Shown one piece after another: positions 1 to 7,666 of a stretch of 30,117 bases of DNA. Position numbers and translations under genes: made by a program. This DNA comes from Bacteroidales bacterium. Its GTDB lineage: Bacteria; Bacteroidota; Bacteroidia; Bacteroidales; CG2-30-32-10. The stretch spans positions 1-30,117 of the forward strand of contig DAOQAK010000052.1 of NCBI GenBank assembly GCA_035353855.1. Direction: 5' to 3'. The notes beneath the pieces are model-generated. The model did no database searches. It was not told the origin of the DNA and saw nothing but the letters and a program-made list of their open reading frames with translations. How positions within the stretch are numbered: position 1 is the stretch's first letter; each line of letters opens with the position of its first letter.

Positions 1-55
1 GTTAAAATTGCTGCTATAAAAATTCTTTTGAAAAAAATTTAAACAGGCTCTAAAT
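1..55. repeat. Left copy of a perfect 55-bp inverted repeat at the window ends (probable IS terminus)
   Basis: Bases 1-55 are the exact reverse complement of bases 30063-30117, and the match stops at base 56. Read outward from the window, both ends run through ATTTA and then GAGCCTGTTTAAATTT. A GAGCCTG tip next to TAA/TTA resembles ends of some IS5-related insertion sequences, but no transposase is present to confirm this. A length of exactly 55 also equals a common de Bruijn assembly k-mer, so the contig may simply stop where it enters a multicopy element. Confidence 0.7.
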
Positions 56-380
56 AAAGTTGTTTATTAGCGAAATATTATAAATGCTATATCGAATTCA
101 TGCTTTTATATGTCAGTAAAAATTAAATTATATCTATTAAATATTTTAAATTTATTATAGTTAGTATTATGAATGTATTGAAAACATTTGAATTATGCAA
201 AATATAGTTATTAAGTTATCGATAAATATGTAATTGTACAAAATATTAAATACTGCAATAATTAAATAAATTTGTCGTTTAATAAAACAATTAGGTTTGT
301 GAAAAGTACTTATATATAATAAAAACCGGAGCACGTTAGCAGGTCTGCATCCTTCATAATACAGAATTATTAAGATACAA
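56..380. other. AT-rich intergenic stretch without a convincing gene
   Basis: This stretch is very AT-rich. The longest open frame, on the minus strand at 167-418, encodes a low-complexity Ile/Tyr/Phe-rich peptide and overlaps the conserved leader element of the next gene, so I do not accept it. A TAAATTTG at 267-274 fits the Bacteroidota -7 consensus TAnnTTTG, but no TTTG box lies at the expected distance upstream. The promoter of the first precursor gene is probably in here and cannot be pinned down. Confidence 0.5.
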
Positions 381-437
381 TGTCGACAATTGTAATGGGA
401 ATAAGCTGAAAAAACCATTTTAAAAAAGAGAGTAGGC
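381..437 (+). promoter_or_regulatory. Conserved 57-nt upstream element, copy 1 (upstream of lanthipeptide precursor 1)
   Basis: This element is repeated at 7311-7367 with only a handful of differences over 57 nt. It contains the palindrome TGTCGACA, then ATAAGCTGAAAAAACCATTT, then AAGAGAGTA. It ends 23 nt before the ATG at 461. The second copy sits at nearly the same distance from the grasp-with-spasm precursor gene. AATGG at 394-398 could pair with CCATT at 415-419 to form a short hairpin. The two copies precede unrelated coding sequences, so a shared 5' leader, promoter or regulator site is the simplest reading. Which of these it is cannot be told from sequence alone. Confidence 0.75.
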
Positions 438-460
438 GGACAATTAATTTTTTTAATACT

Positions 461-625
461 ATGAAAAAAGTAAAATTTAACAAGAAACTTTCTTTGAATA
501 AAGAAGCCATTACAAAATTAAACGAAGCTAATTTAATAAATATAAAAGGAGGCGGAGTACATAGTTTAACATGTTATTCAAAATGTGCAAACTGTGCACC
601 CCCAATAACGACAAATTGTCTTTAA
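461..625 (+). CDS. Class I lanthipeptide precursor peptide 1 (54 aa)
   Basis: This short gene encodes a 54-residue peptide. The leader, residues 1-32, begins MKKVKFNKKLSLNKEAITKL and ends in GGG. It is a close relative of the leader at 861, and the KLxLNKExIxxLN pattern is the known leader type of Bacteroidota class I lanthipeptides. The 22-residue core has four Cys and five Ser/Thr, including TC and SKC, so it is suited to dehydration by LanB and cyclisation by LanC, both encoded downstream. The double glycine fits cleavage by the C39 domain of the exporter at 10908. Several Ser/Thr-Cys pairings are possible, so I give no ring pattern. The start is set by homology to the second precursor and by the conserved upstream element. 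Confidence 0.85.
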   Translation: MKKVKFNKKLSLNKEAITKLNEANLINIKGGGVHSLTCYSKCANCAPPITTNCL

Positions 626-860
626 ACCATATATCCCTGTGTGTTAATAGTCAAAAATAACATATTTACATTTTAAAAAAATGGATTCAAACTTCTATAT
701 ATCATAAAACAAAAAGCGTAATGCATAATTTGCAAAGCTCCCGTTTTTTGAAGTTTGCACTGGGAATAAACAATATTTAGCGCGCAGTTTAAAACCAAAT
801 GCAAACATTAAAAATCAATTAGTCCTTTTGGAGCTACAGGATAATTAAAAAATAAAAACA

Positions 861-1088
861 ATGAAAAAAGTAAAATTAAACAAAAAATTAAATTTAAATA
901 AAGAGACTGTGACAAACCTTAATATGATTTTTGGAGGTGGGGACAATAAAGCAACATTTTCTTTATGGAGTTGTGATCCTTCTAATAAACCCAAATCTTG
1001 TTGCCAAACTGGTTGCGCTGACACTTGTCCTAACTGGTCAAAACCTGGTGTCATTACATGTCAACAAACAAGATGCATTAGATGCTAA
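861..1088 (+). CDS. Class I lanthipeptide precursor peptide 2 (75 aa, eight-Cys core)
   Basis: The leader, residues 1-27, reads MKKVKLNKKLNLNKETVTNL and ends in GGG. It is nearly identical to the leader of the precursor at 461 but five residues shorter before the glycines. The 48-residue core contains eight Cys and ten Ser/Thr, including SC, SCC, TGC, TC and ITC, so up to eight thioether rings are formally possible. This core is twice as long as the other and shares no clear similarity with it. One LanB/LanC pair would therefore have to process two very different substrates. The gene is followed at once by a strong terminator-like hairpin, so it is probably expressed as a short separate transcript. 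The 57-nt element seen upstream of the other two precursors is not present here, apart from an isolated TGGGAATAA at 761-769. Confidence 0.9.
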   Translation: MKKVKLNKKLNLNKETVTNLNMIFGGGDNKATFSLWSCDPSNKPKSCCQTGCADTCPNWSKPGVITCQQTRCIRC

Positions 1089-1145
1089 TAAATTATTAAA
1101 ATAAGTTGGCTAAGTATACTTAGCCAACTTATTTTAATAATTTAT
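1088..1145 (+). terminator. Perfect 58-nt palindrome, probable terminator of precursor 2
   Basis: Bases 1088-1145 form a perfect inverted repeat centred between 1116 and 1117, giving a potential stem of up to 29 bp with almost no loop. It begins at the last base of the precursor stop codon. The inner part, GTTGGCTAAG/CTTAGCCAAC, is the stable core, and the outer part is A/T tracts that supply a U-run on either strand. It would separate the highly expressed precursor from the modification genes. Confidence 0.8.
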
Positions 1146-1614
1146 ATGAAATATCCATAAACGAAGGTATGCCAACTGTGATGAATATTTAGCATTGTGC
1201 AAACAATCGAGTGATGACATTACAACAGTTAAATCCATTTGTATATAAAATGCGGATGTGAAATCGATTTCTGTTAGCACATAATAGTAGCGACTCAGGC
1301 ATAGTGGTACAAAATAAGAAATAAGAGAGTTGACGCATTCAAGAGTCCTTTGGCATGATAGTGAATGGTGCACAGCGGAAGGAATTAGGATTGATATTTG
1401 AAATTACGCAAACTGAAGAAAACAAAAAGCCTGCATTTTTATAGAGGAATATTGATTGATATCTTTTATATGAAATTGGCTTTATTCAATGATTAAGCAC
1501 CAACCATTGTCGTAAAACAGGGTTTGCTTTTGTTTGATGCACAAAAATTAAAAGATACTATCCCAACAGAACGAAATAAATTCAATTATTATTAACGACT
1601 TAAAAAATATATAG
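1146..1614. other. Non-coding gap between precursor 2 and the modification operon, possibly decayed coding DNA
   Basis: No intact gene is visible in this stretch. Its base composition is less AT-rich than the first 380 bases. Short open pieces on the + strand look protein-like, for example a 29-codon frame from an ATG at about 1356 and a frame ending KFNYY just upstream of 1597. They lie in different frames and end in stops. It may hold the remnant of a lost gene together with the promoter of the operon starting at 1615. I recognise no family in the fragments. Confidence 0.4.
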
Positions 1615-2805
1615 ATGAAAACTTTTTTAATTTCAGTATCTATACTTTTAATATCCGTTACATGCAGTGCCCAGAAGTCTGTATTAAAAGTTAACCCCAA
1701 ATGGGAAAATTCTATTCAAAATGTAGCGTGTGAGATTAAAAGTTTTGATAGTGAAGATTTTTCAGACCTTGTTTTTTTAAAACAACTATTAAAAGATAAA
1801 CAATACTTGTTTATTGGAGAAAGTTCTCATGAAGTTGCAGAATTTTTCAAACTTCGAACCCGATTAATAAAATTTTTACATGAGCAAATGGGATTTAAAA
1901 TTATTGCATTTGAAAATGATTTGAATACAACTACATTTTTTAATATCCAAAAAGATCAAGCACTTTCCATTGATAGCCTAATGTTGTATTTGGGATATTT
2001 TCCATGTATGGAAATGTGTGAACTCGTAAAATATTTAAGAAAAAATGATATAGTCACGACAGGTTTTGATGTGCAACTATCAAATACAGCTATATTTTCA
2101 CCCGCTGTTCGATATTACTTTAAAATTACAGATTCTATTTTAAATGATGATTCATTATTTTGTGTGAATGCACAAAATTCAATAGATGCACATACGCTCG
2201 CAAAAAAATGGAATAATGCAATTACTGGTATCTCAGGTTACGATACCCTGTCATCTTTTGCTAAATGTATTTACAAAAGCATCAAAACCAGGGCTGATTG
2301 GATGGAGCGAATGCCAAACATTTCATCCCCAATGCGCGATTCATTAATGGCTGCAAATTTTTTATGGCTTATCAAAAATATGTATCCTAAGGAGAAAGTA
2401 ATTATACTGGCGCATAATGAGCATATTGCAAAATTTAATCCTGCATTTAAAGACAAGAAAAAATATTATGGAAGCATGGGGCAATATCTTCAGGATTCTA
2501 TTTGGGAAAAATCATATGTGATGGGTATTTATGCATTTCAGGGGCAAACTGGTAATTATGGTCCGTTATGCACCATTAGTGCGAATAAGCGTAATTCGTT
2601 AGGTGCAATTTTTAATTGTACCGGATATGATATATCGTTTTGTGATTTTTTATCGCAAAATAAATCGGTTGAAAATAACTGGATGTTTAAGAAAAAAATT
2701 AAAACTGTAAGTTATTGTTTTCAACGATATAAAATGGTGCCGGCTGATCACTACGATGGTATTATCATGGTTAAAAATGTTCATGCAATAACAAAACTTA
2801 AATAA
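1615..2805 (+). CDS. Erythromycin esterase-like family protein, exported
   Basis: The 396-residue product matches the erythromycin esterase/EreA-like fold by motif. It has GESSHE at residues 68-73, followed by a long helix and an AFEND segment, then AHNEH at 266-270, then SMGQYL. In the EreA/EreC family the Glu and His residues in these motifs line the catalytic pocket for hydrolysis. The N-terminus is a signal peptide ending near CSAQ; the Thr before the Cys makes a lipoprotein signal unlikely. The protein should act in the periplasm or at the outer membrane. Its stop overlaps the LanC start in a TAATG, so the two genes are translationally coupled. Association with lanthipeptide genes suggests a role in tailoring, leader handling or immunity, but the substrate is unknown and macrolide resistance is not implied. 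Confidence 0.8.
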   Translation: MKTFLISVSILLISVTCSAQKSVLKVNPKWENSIQNVACEIKSFDSEDFSDLVFLKQLLKDKQYLFIGESSHEVAEFFKLRTRLIKFLHEQMGFKIIAFENDLNTTTFFNIQKDQALSIDSLMLYLGYFPCMEMCELVKYLRKNDIVTTGFDVQLSNTAIFSPAVRYYFKITDSILNDDSLFCVNAQNSIDAHTLAKKWNNAITGISGYDTLSSFAKCIYKSIKTRADWMERMPNISSPMRDSLMAANFLWLIKNMYPKEKVIILAHNEHIAKFNPAFKDKKKYYGSMGQYLQDSIWEKSYVMGIYAFQGQTGNYGPLCTISANKRNSLGAIFNCTGYDISFCDFLSQNKSVENNWMFKKKIKTVSYCFQRYKMVPADHYDGIIMVKNVHAITKLK

Positions 2806-4001
2806 TGAATTTAGATAAAGAAAGAATATTATTTGAAATTGAAAAAATATATAACACGCTTATATCGCTTGATTATAAAGAAGAAACTGATTTTGGGGTT
2901 TTGAGCGGCTTAGGTGGTGTGTGCTTATTTTTGGCGGAAAAATATAAAATTTCTCGTGAAGAAGATGTTATAAATAAAACGGCGTTGTATTTTCAATTAA
3001 TTTACAATGGATTTAACAACAAAGAATATCCCTCATTTACTTTTTGTTCAGGAATTTCAGGTGTGGGATGGTTGGTAAATTATTTATCAAAGATTAATTT
3101 ATTTGAATCTGAAGAAAATAATGTAGAATTAAATAACTTAATATATCAATTTGCAATTCATTCAATGTCTCAGTATAAAAATTATGATTATTTGCATGGA
3201 GGTTTAGGAACTTTATTATATTTTGCAACTTTATCTGATAATCAATTATGTAAAAGCGAAGTTTCAAATATTATTGATAAAGCTATTAAACTTTCGTATA
3301 ATGAAAATAACTATAGATATTGGATTGATGATACGTATAAAAAAAATAATCCAGAAATTTTTGTTCCAGATAAGTTTGTGAATTTTGGGTTGGCTCATGG
3401 TCTCCCAGGAATTTTATTGTTGTTTGGGAAAGCTTTCTGTGTTACAAAAGATAAAAAAATAATTCACATAATCGAGGAAGGAGTGAATTGTATTTTAAAT
3501 CATGAATTAGAGGACTCTTTATCAATATTTCCTTCTGATAATTTTCACAAACGTGGGTCAAGGCTGGCATGGTGTTATGGAGATTTAGGTATTGCAAATT
3601 CATTGTATATATTAGGAAATCAACTTTCAAATGAAAAATGGATTAAAAAATCTATCGATATCTTTATTCATGCTTCAAAACGTAAAGAATTATTAATGAA
3701 TTCTATTATAGATGCAGGTATATGTCATGGAGCATTTGGAATATCGCATATTTTTAGAAGAATGTTTTTTAATACTGGTATAGAAATTTTTAGCAAGGCA
3801 TCTGATTATTGGATAAATGAGGCGCTATATATGGCGAAATTTGAAGATGGCTTGTCGGGATATAAAGCATATCATGGTCCTGACAAAGGATGGGTAAAAG
3901 AATTTGGACTACTCGAAGGAATTGCAGGAATGGGTCTTGTTTTATTATCATCTATTTCAAAAGAAGCTCCCAATTGGGATGAGTGTTTATTACTTTCATA
4001 A
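2805..4001 (+). CDS. lanC: LanC-like lanthipeptide cyclase
   Basis: The 398-residue protein has the repeated Gly-rich helical motifs of the LanC alpha-toroid: GLGGVCLF near residue 36, HGGLGTLLYF near 130, GLAHGLPGIL near 197, WCYGDLGIA near 256, ICHGAFGI near 306 and LEGIAGMGLVLL near 370. The three expected zinc ligands are present as Cys257, Cys307 and His308. The enzyme would activate Cys thiols of the LanB-dehydrated precursor for addition to dehydro-residues, forming (methyl)lanthionine. The length is normal for a stand-alone class I cyclase. The gene overlaps the esterase-like gene by one base and lies 9 bases upstream of lanB, so the three form one operon. Confidence 0.93.
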   Translation: MNLDKERILFEIEKIYNTLISLDYKEETDFGVLSGLGGVCLFLAEKYKISREEDVINKTALYFQLIYNGFNNKEYPSFTFCSGISGVGWLVNYLSKINLFESEENNVELNNLIYQFAIHSMSQYKNYDYLHGGLGTLLYFATLSDNQLCKSEVSNIIDKAIKLSYNENNYRYWIDDTYKKNNPEIFVPDKFVNFGLAHGLPGILLLFGKAFCVTKDKKIIHIIEEGVNCILNHELEDSLSIFPSDNFHKRGSRLAWCYGDLGIANSLYILGNQLSNEKWIKKSIDIFIHASKRKELLMNSIIDAGICHGAFGISHIFRRMFFNTGIEIFSKASDYWINEALYMAKFEDGLSGYKAYHGPDKGWVKEFGLLEGIAGMGLVLLSSISKEAPNWDECLLLS

Positions 4002-4010
4002 TCTTCTGTT

Positions 4011-7000
4011 ATGCTTGATGAAATTAAAAAACAATATCAGTCTTTTTCAAATTTTTTAATTCGCACGCCGTTACTTCCTTTACAAACTATTGAAGAATTT
4101 ACAGAAGAAAAATTAAAAAACCTTTTTCAAAACCCTGTAATTGGTGAAGCTATTTTTCTTGCTTCGCCGGTATTGCATAGCGAATGTATAAAATGGCTTA
4201 ATGGAAATATTAAAGAAAAAAAAGAAGAAAGAAGAATTGTATATTCTTTAATGCGTTACCTATTGCGTATGTCAACGCGTTGCACACCGTTCGGATTATT
4301 TGCAGGATGTACTGTTGGGGAATGGAAAGAAACATATGATGTTCGTAATTTTTTTCTTCAATCTTGTGGAAATTATAAAAGTCATACACGTCTTGATATG
4401 CACTATCTTTGTGCATTAGCGCAAAACTTATCAAATCATTCAATAATAAAAGATAAAATTAAATTCTTTCCTAATAGCAGTATCTATAAATATGGCAATA
4501 AAATCAGGTACGTTGAATATCGTTATGTAAATAAAAAAAGGCTTCATCACTTGGTTGCTGTTGATGATTCCGATTACTTACGGAAAATATTGTCAATAGC
4601 TGAAAATGGAGCAGAGATAAAAGTATTAGCAGAAAGTCTGGTTGATGATGAAATAAATATTGATGAGGCAACCGATTTTATTAATGAGTTAATATCAAGT
4701 CAAATATTAGTGAGTGAATTAGAACCTGCAATTACCGGCCCTGAATTTCTTCAACAATTATTGAAGGTTCTTGAAAAGATTGAAGGAATTGATGAAATAA
4801 AAAATATACTTTCTGAAACAAAAAATGCAATCGAGAAAATTGATGAAAGTCAATTGGGCGTTGATGTTTTGAATTATTATAATATTGCAGAGAACCTGAA
4901 AAAACTTAAAACGGAATATGAGTTAAATTTATTGTTTCAAACCGATATGGTAAAACCTGCTGAATCCGTTTCGCTCGATAACTCTTTTGCAGATGATGTT
5001 TTGAAAGGTATTGCTGTGATGAATAAATTTACTTTACAACAGGCAAAAAACAATTTAACACAATTTTGTGAAGCATTTTATGAACGCTATGAAGACAAAG
5101 AAGTTCCTTTGGTTCTGGCATTGGATAATGAAACCGGAATTGGTTATTTGCAAGGTTCGGTTGGATTAGGTGATATAGCTCCGTTGGTAGATGATATTGG
5201 AACCCCATCGGTAAATAGTGGTAATGCTGAAATACAATGGAATTCCATTCAATCATTCTTGTTAAAAAAATATCTTGAAGCACATAAAACAGATTCGTAT
5301 GAAGTAAATATTTCTGATAAAGAATTAGAAATATTTAAAAATGATTTTGATGATTTGCCGGATACTATAAGTGCAATGGTTCAATTATACCATGACAAAA
5401 TATATATTTCTTCAGTGGGTGGTTCAAGTGCAGCAAATCTTTTAGGGCGTTTTTGTCATTCAGGTGAATCTATTTACCAGATGACAAGAAAAATTACAGA
5501 AAAGGAAAAATCTTTGAACCCTGATGTTATTTATGCCGAAATAGTTCATTTGCCTGAATCACGTACAGGAAATATTTTATTAAGGCCGGCTTTACGAGAG
5601 TATGAAATCCCGTTTCTTGCTAAAGCGAATGTTGATAAAGAGCATCAAATATCACTTAATGATTTGATGTTGTCAGTACGTAGTAATAAAATATTCTTGC
5701 GTTCCAGGAAACTGAATAAGGAAATAATTCCTCGTTTATCTACAGCCCATAATTACTCATATAATTCGTTGCCAATTTATCATTTTTTATGCGATTTACA
5801 AATGCAGAATAGCAGGGGTGGCGTGGGATTTAGCTGGGGTGTTCTGCAAAATGAATTTACTTTTCTTCCACGAGTTTGTTACCAAAATGTGATATTATCA
5901 TTAGCTCAATGGAATCTACGTAAAGAAGATTTTGAAAAATTATTAAAATATGAAGAAAATAATTTACTCAACATAATTAATGAATGGCGAGAAAAATTTA
6001 AAATGCCCCGTTATATTGCACTTGCTGATGGTGACAATGAACTGGTAATTGATTTAGAAAATATTTTATGTGTAAAAACTTTTATAGATGCAATAAAAAA
6101 ACGTCAATCTATTAAACTTATTGAATTTATTTTTGATTCCGAAACATCTGTTGTAAAAAGCGAAGAAGGTAGTTTTGCTAATCAGGTTATTATTCCTTTT
6201 TATAAAATTAAGGAAATTAAACAACCGGAAATTAAAGAAAGACAAAAGGAAGTAAAACAAAATAATAATGAAATAAATATTCAACGTACTTATACAACTG
6301 GCGACAGATGGCTGTATTTTAAATTTTATATGGGTTCTAAAACTTCAGACCTTTTTCTTACAAATATTATTAAGCCTTTAACTGAAGAATTAATACAGGA
6401 ACAAATTATTGATAAATGGTTTTTTATTCGCTACGCTGATCCAAAACTACACATAAGAATAAGATTCCATGGAACTAAAGAAAATTTTTATTCATCAGTA
6501 ATTGCAAAATTACATGAATATAATTCTGATTTTATAAATATGAACCTGACATGGAAAGTGCAGACTGATACATATAATCGCGAATTGGAAAGATATGGAT
6601 ATAACAGTATTGATTTAGCGGAATCATTATTTTTTCACGATAGCAGTATGATTGTAAAAATGCTTGATATGATTGAAGGTGACCAGGGCGAAACATACCG
6701 CTGGTTATTTTGTGTACGTGCAATTGATACTCTGCTCGATGATTTTAAATTTGACATGATGCAAAAAAAAGAATTGTTGCATTTGTTATCTGAAGGATTT
6801 AACAGAGAATTTAATATGAATAAAGATGCTAAAGCACATCTTGGGCAGAAGTATAGAAAAGAACGTTCGCTGGTAAATGAAGTGCTTGATAGGTCGAAAG
6901 ATGAAGCAAATGAAATGAAACCATTAATCGATTATATAATTGAAAAATCAAATTCAATAAAACCAATAGTAGAAGAAATATTAAAATTAAAAGAGAATAA

Positions 7001-7160
7001 TACTTTACAGGTTCCCATAGATAACCTAATGGGAAGTTACATTCATATGTTGTGTAACCGTTTGTTCAAATCAAAACAACGTTTGCATGAATTGGTTATT
7101 TATACTTTTTTACTTAAATATTATGAATCAGAAATTGCGAGGGAGAAAACCTCGACATGA
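4011..7160 (+). CDS. lanB: LanB lantibiotic dehydratase, full-length
   Basis: The 1049-residue product is a full-length class I dehydratase. The first ~690 residues correspond to the glutamylation domain, with typical stretches such as RTPLLPLQTIEEF near the N-terminus, RCTPFGLFAGCTVG near residue 92, and the NKEIIPRLSTAHNY and PIYHFLCDLQ segments near 570-595. From about residue 758 the elimination (SpaB_C-type) domain begins with TTGDRWLYFKFYMG and continues with WFFIRYADPKLHIRIRFHG. In this family the first domain glutamylates Ser/Thr from glutamyl-tRNA and the second removes glutamate to give dehydroalanine or dehydrobutyrine. Both domains are in one chain, unlike the split dehydratases of thiopeptide clusters. 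The gene is third in the operon after lanC, and no truncation is seen. Confidence 0.93.
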   Translation: MLDEIKKQYQSFSNFLIRTPLLPLQTIEEFTEEKLKNLFQNPVIGEAIFLASPVLHSECIKWLNGNIKEKKEERRIVYSLMRYLLRMSTRCTPFGLFAGCTVGEWKETYDVRNFFLQSCGNYKSHTRLDMHYLCALAQNLSNHSIIKDKIKFFPNSSIYKYGNKIRYVEYRYVNKKRLHHLVAVDDSDYLRKILSIAENGAEIKVLAESLVDDEINIDEATDFINELISSQILVSELEPAITGPEFLQQLLKVLEKIEGIDEIKNILSETKNAIEKIDESQLGVDVLNYYNIAENLKKLKTEYELNLLFQTDMVKPAESVSLDNSFADDVLKGIAVMNKFTLQQAKNNLTQFCEAFYERYEDKEVPLVLALDNETGIGYLQGSVGLGDIAPLVDDIGTPSVNSGNAEIQWNSIQSFLLKKYLEAHKTDSYEVNISDKELEIFKNDFDDLPDTISAMVQLYHDKIYISSVGGSSAANLLGRFCHSGESIYQMTRKITEKEKSLNPDVIYAEIVHLPESRTGNILLRPALREYEIPFLAKANVDKEHQISLNDLMLSVRSNKIFLRSRKLNKEIIPRLSTAHNYSYNSLPIYHFLCDLQMQNSRGGVGFSWGVLQNEFTFLPRVCYQNVILSLAQWNLRKEDFEKLLKYEENNLLNIINEWREKFKMPRYIALADGDNELVIDLENILCVKTFIDAIKKRQSIKLIEFIFDSETSVVKSEEGSFANQVIIPFYKIKEIKQPEIKERQKEVKQNNNEINIQRTYTTGDRWLYFKFYMGSKTSDLFLTNIIKPLTEELIQEQIIDKWFFIRYADPKLHIRIRFHGTKENFYSSVIAKLHEYNSDFINMNLTWKVQTDTYNRELERYGYNSIDLAESLFFHDSSMIVKMLDMIEGDQGETYRWLFCVRAIDTLLDDFKFDMMQKKELLHLLSEGFNREFNMNKDAKAHLGQKYRKERSLVNEVLDRSKDEANEMKPLIDYIIEKSNSIKPIVEEILKLKENNTLQVPIDNLMGSYIHMLCNRLFKSKQRLHELVIYTFLLKYYESEIAREKTST

Positions 7161-7310
7161 AATAATTAATAAAGGATACCTTAATTTCTTTTATAATTGA
7201 TGAAAATATTGGTAATAATAAAATAATTATTATCAAATGTTTGAAGGCAATATTAATTTCATTCTTATATGTGACTTAAGTATATAATTAAAAAAATATT
7301 TACAAAACTA

Positions 7311-7367
7311 TGTCGACAATAGTAATGGGAATAAGCTGAAAAAACCATTTAAAATAAGAGAGTAAGC
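7311..7367 (+). promoter_or_regulatory. Conserved 57-nt upstream element, copy 2 (upstream of the grasp-with-spasm precursor)
   Basis: This is the second copy of the element at 381-437. The pieces TGTCGACAAT, GTAATGGGAATAAGCTG and AAAAAACCATTT are unchanged, with single differences at bases 7321, 7331, 7335 and 7365. It ends 19 nt before the ATG at 7387. It lies in the gap between lanB and the precursor gene, so it may carry the promoter or 5' leader that starts the second RiPP operon. Confidence 0.75.
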
Positions 7368-7386
7368 AACAATAAAATATATAACT

Positions 7387-7584
7387 ATGAAAAATTTTGA
7401 AAGCCTAAAAAGCAAAAAATTTAAAAAATTATCAAAGAATGAATTAATTTCACTGACTGGAGGTGATGATTCAACAGAAAAAAAAGCTAATACTTCAACG
7501 CCAAATAATGGTCATGTTATTGGAGATTATAAAGCTGATGACGGAACTATTTATTATCACCATTTTCTTGGTATTTGGTGGTAA
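7387..7584 (+). CDS. Grasp-with-spasm type RiPP precursor peptide (65 aa)
   Basis: This small peptide has a Lys-rich leader, MKNFESLKSKKFKKLSKNEL, ending in ISLTGG at residues 21-26. The leader differs from the two lanthipeptide leaders. The 39-residue core has no Cys, so it cannot be a lanthionine substrate. It carries several Asp/Glu, Ser/Thr and Lys residues plus an aromatic C-terminal stretch (IYYHHFLGIWW). Acidic residues facing Ser/Thr or Lys are what ATP-grasp peptide ligases join in side-chain ester or amide links, and an ATP-grasp gene lies in the same block. The GG end fits removal by the C39 protease domain encoded at 10908. Assignment to the ATP-grasp system rests on position, leader and core composition; the ring pattern is unknown. 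Confidence 0.8.
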   Translation: MKNFESLKSKKFKKLSKNELISLTGGDDSTEKKANTSTPNNGHVIGDYKADDGTIYYHHFLGIWW

Positions 7585-7600
7585 ATATTTTTAATAAAAG

Positions 7601-7638
7601 AAAATAACTGGCTATCTATAAAATGAGCCAGTTATTTT
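7601..7638 (+). terminator. Hairpin after the grasp-with-spasm precursor gene (terminator or attenuator)
   Basis: Bases 7601-7613 (AAAATAACTGGCT) pair perfectly with 7626-7638, giving a 13-bp stem and a 12-nt loop with a T-run on the 3' side. It lies 17 nt after the precursor stop and 28 nt before the next ATG. Partial termination here would give more precursor than enzyme mRNA, as is common in RiPP operons. Confidence 0.75.
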
Positions 7639-7666
7639 TGCATAAAATTTATAATAACAAGAAAAA

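Noticed and set aside
267..274. TAAATTTG as a Bacteroidota -7 promoter box
   Set aside because: No TTTG-type -33 box lies about 19 nt upstream, and such matches are frequent in DNA this AT-rich.
167..418. 83-codon open frame on the minus strand
   Set aside because: The product is low-complexity and Ile/Tyr/Phe-rich, and the frame runs across the conserved 57-nt element that belongs to the precursor gene on the other strand.
1615..2805. Macrolide resistance gene
   Set aside because: The esterase fold is widespread and most members do not act on erythromycin. The coupling to lanC points to the peptide pathway instead.
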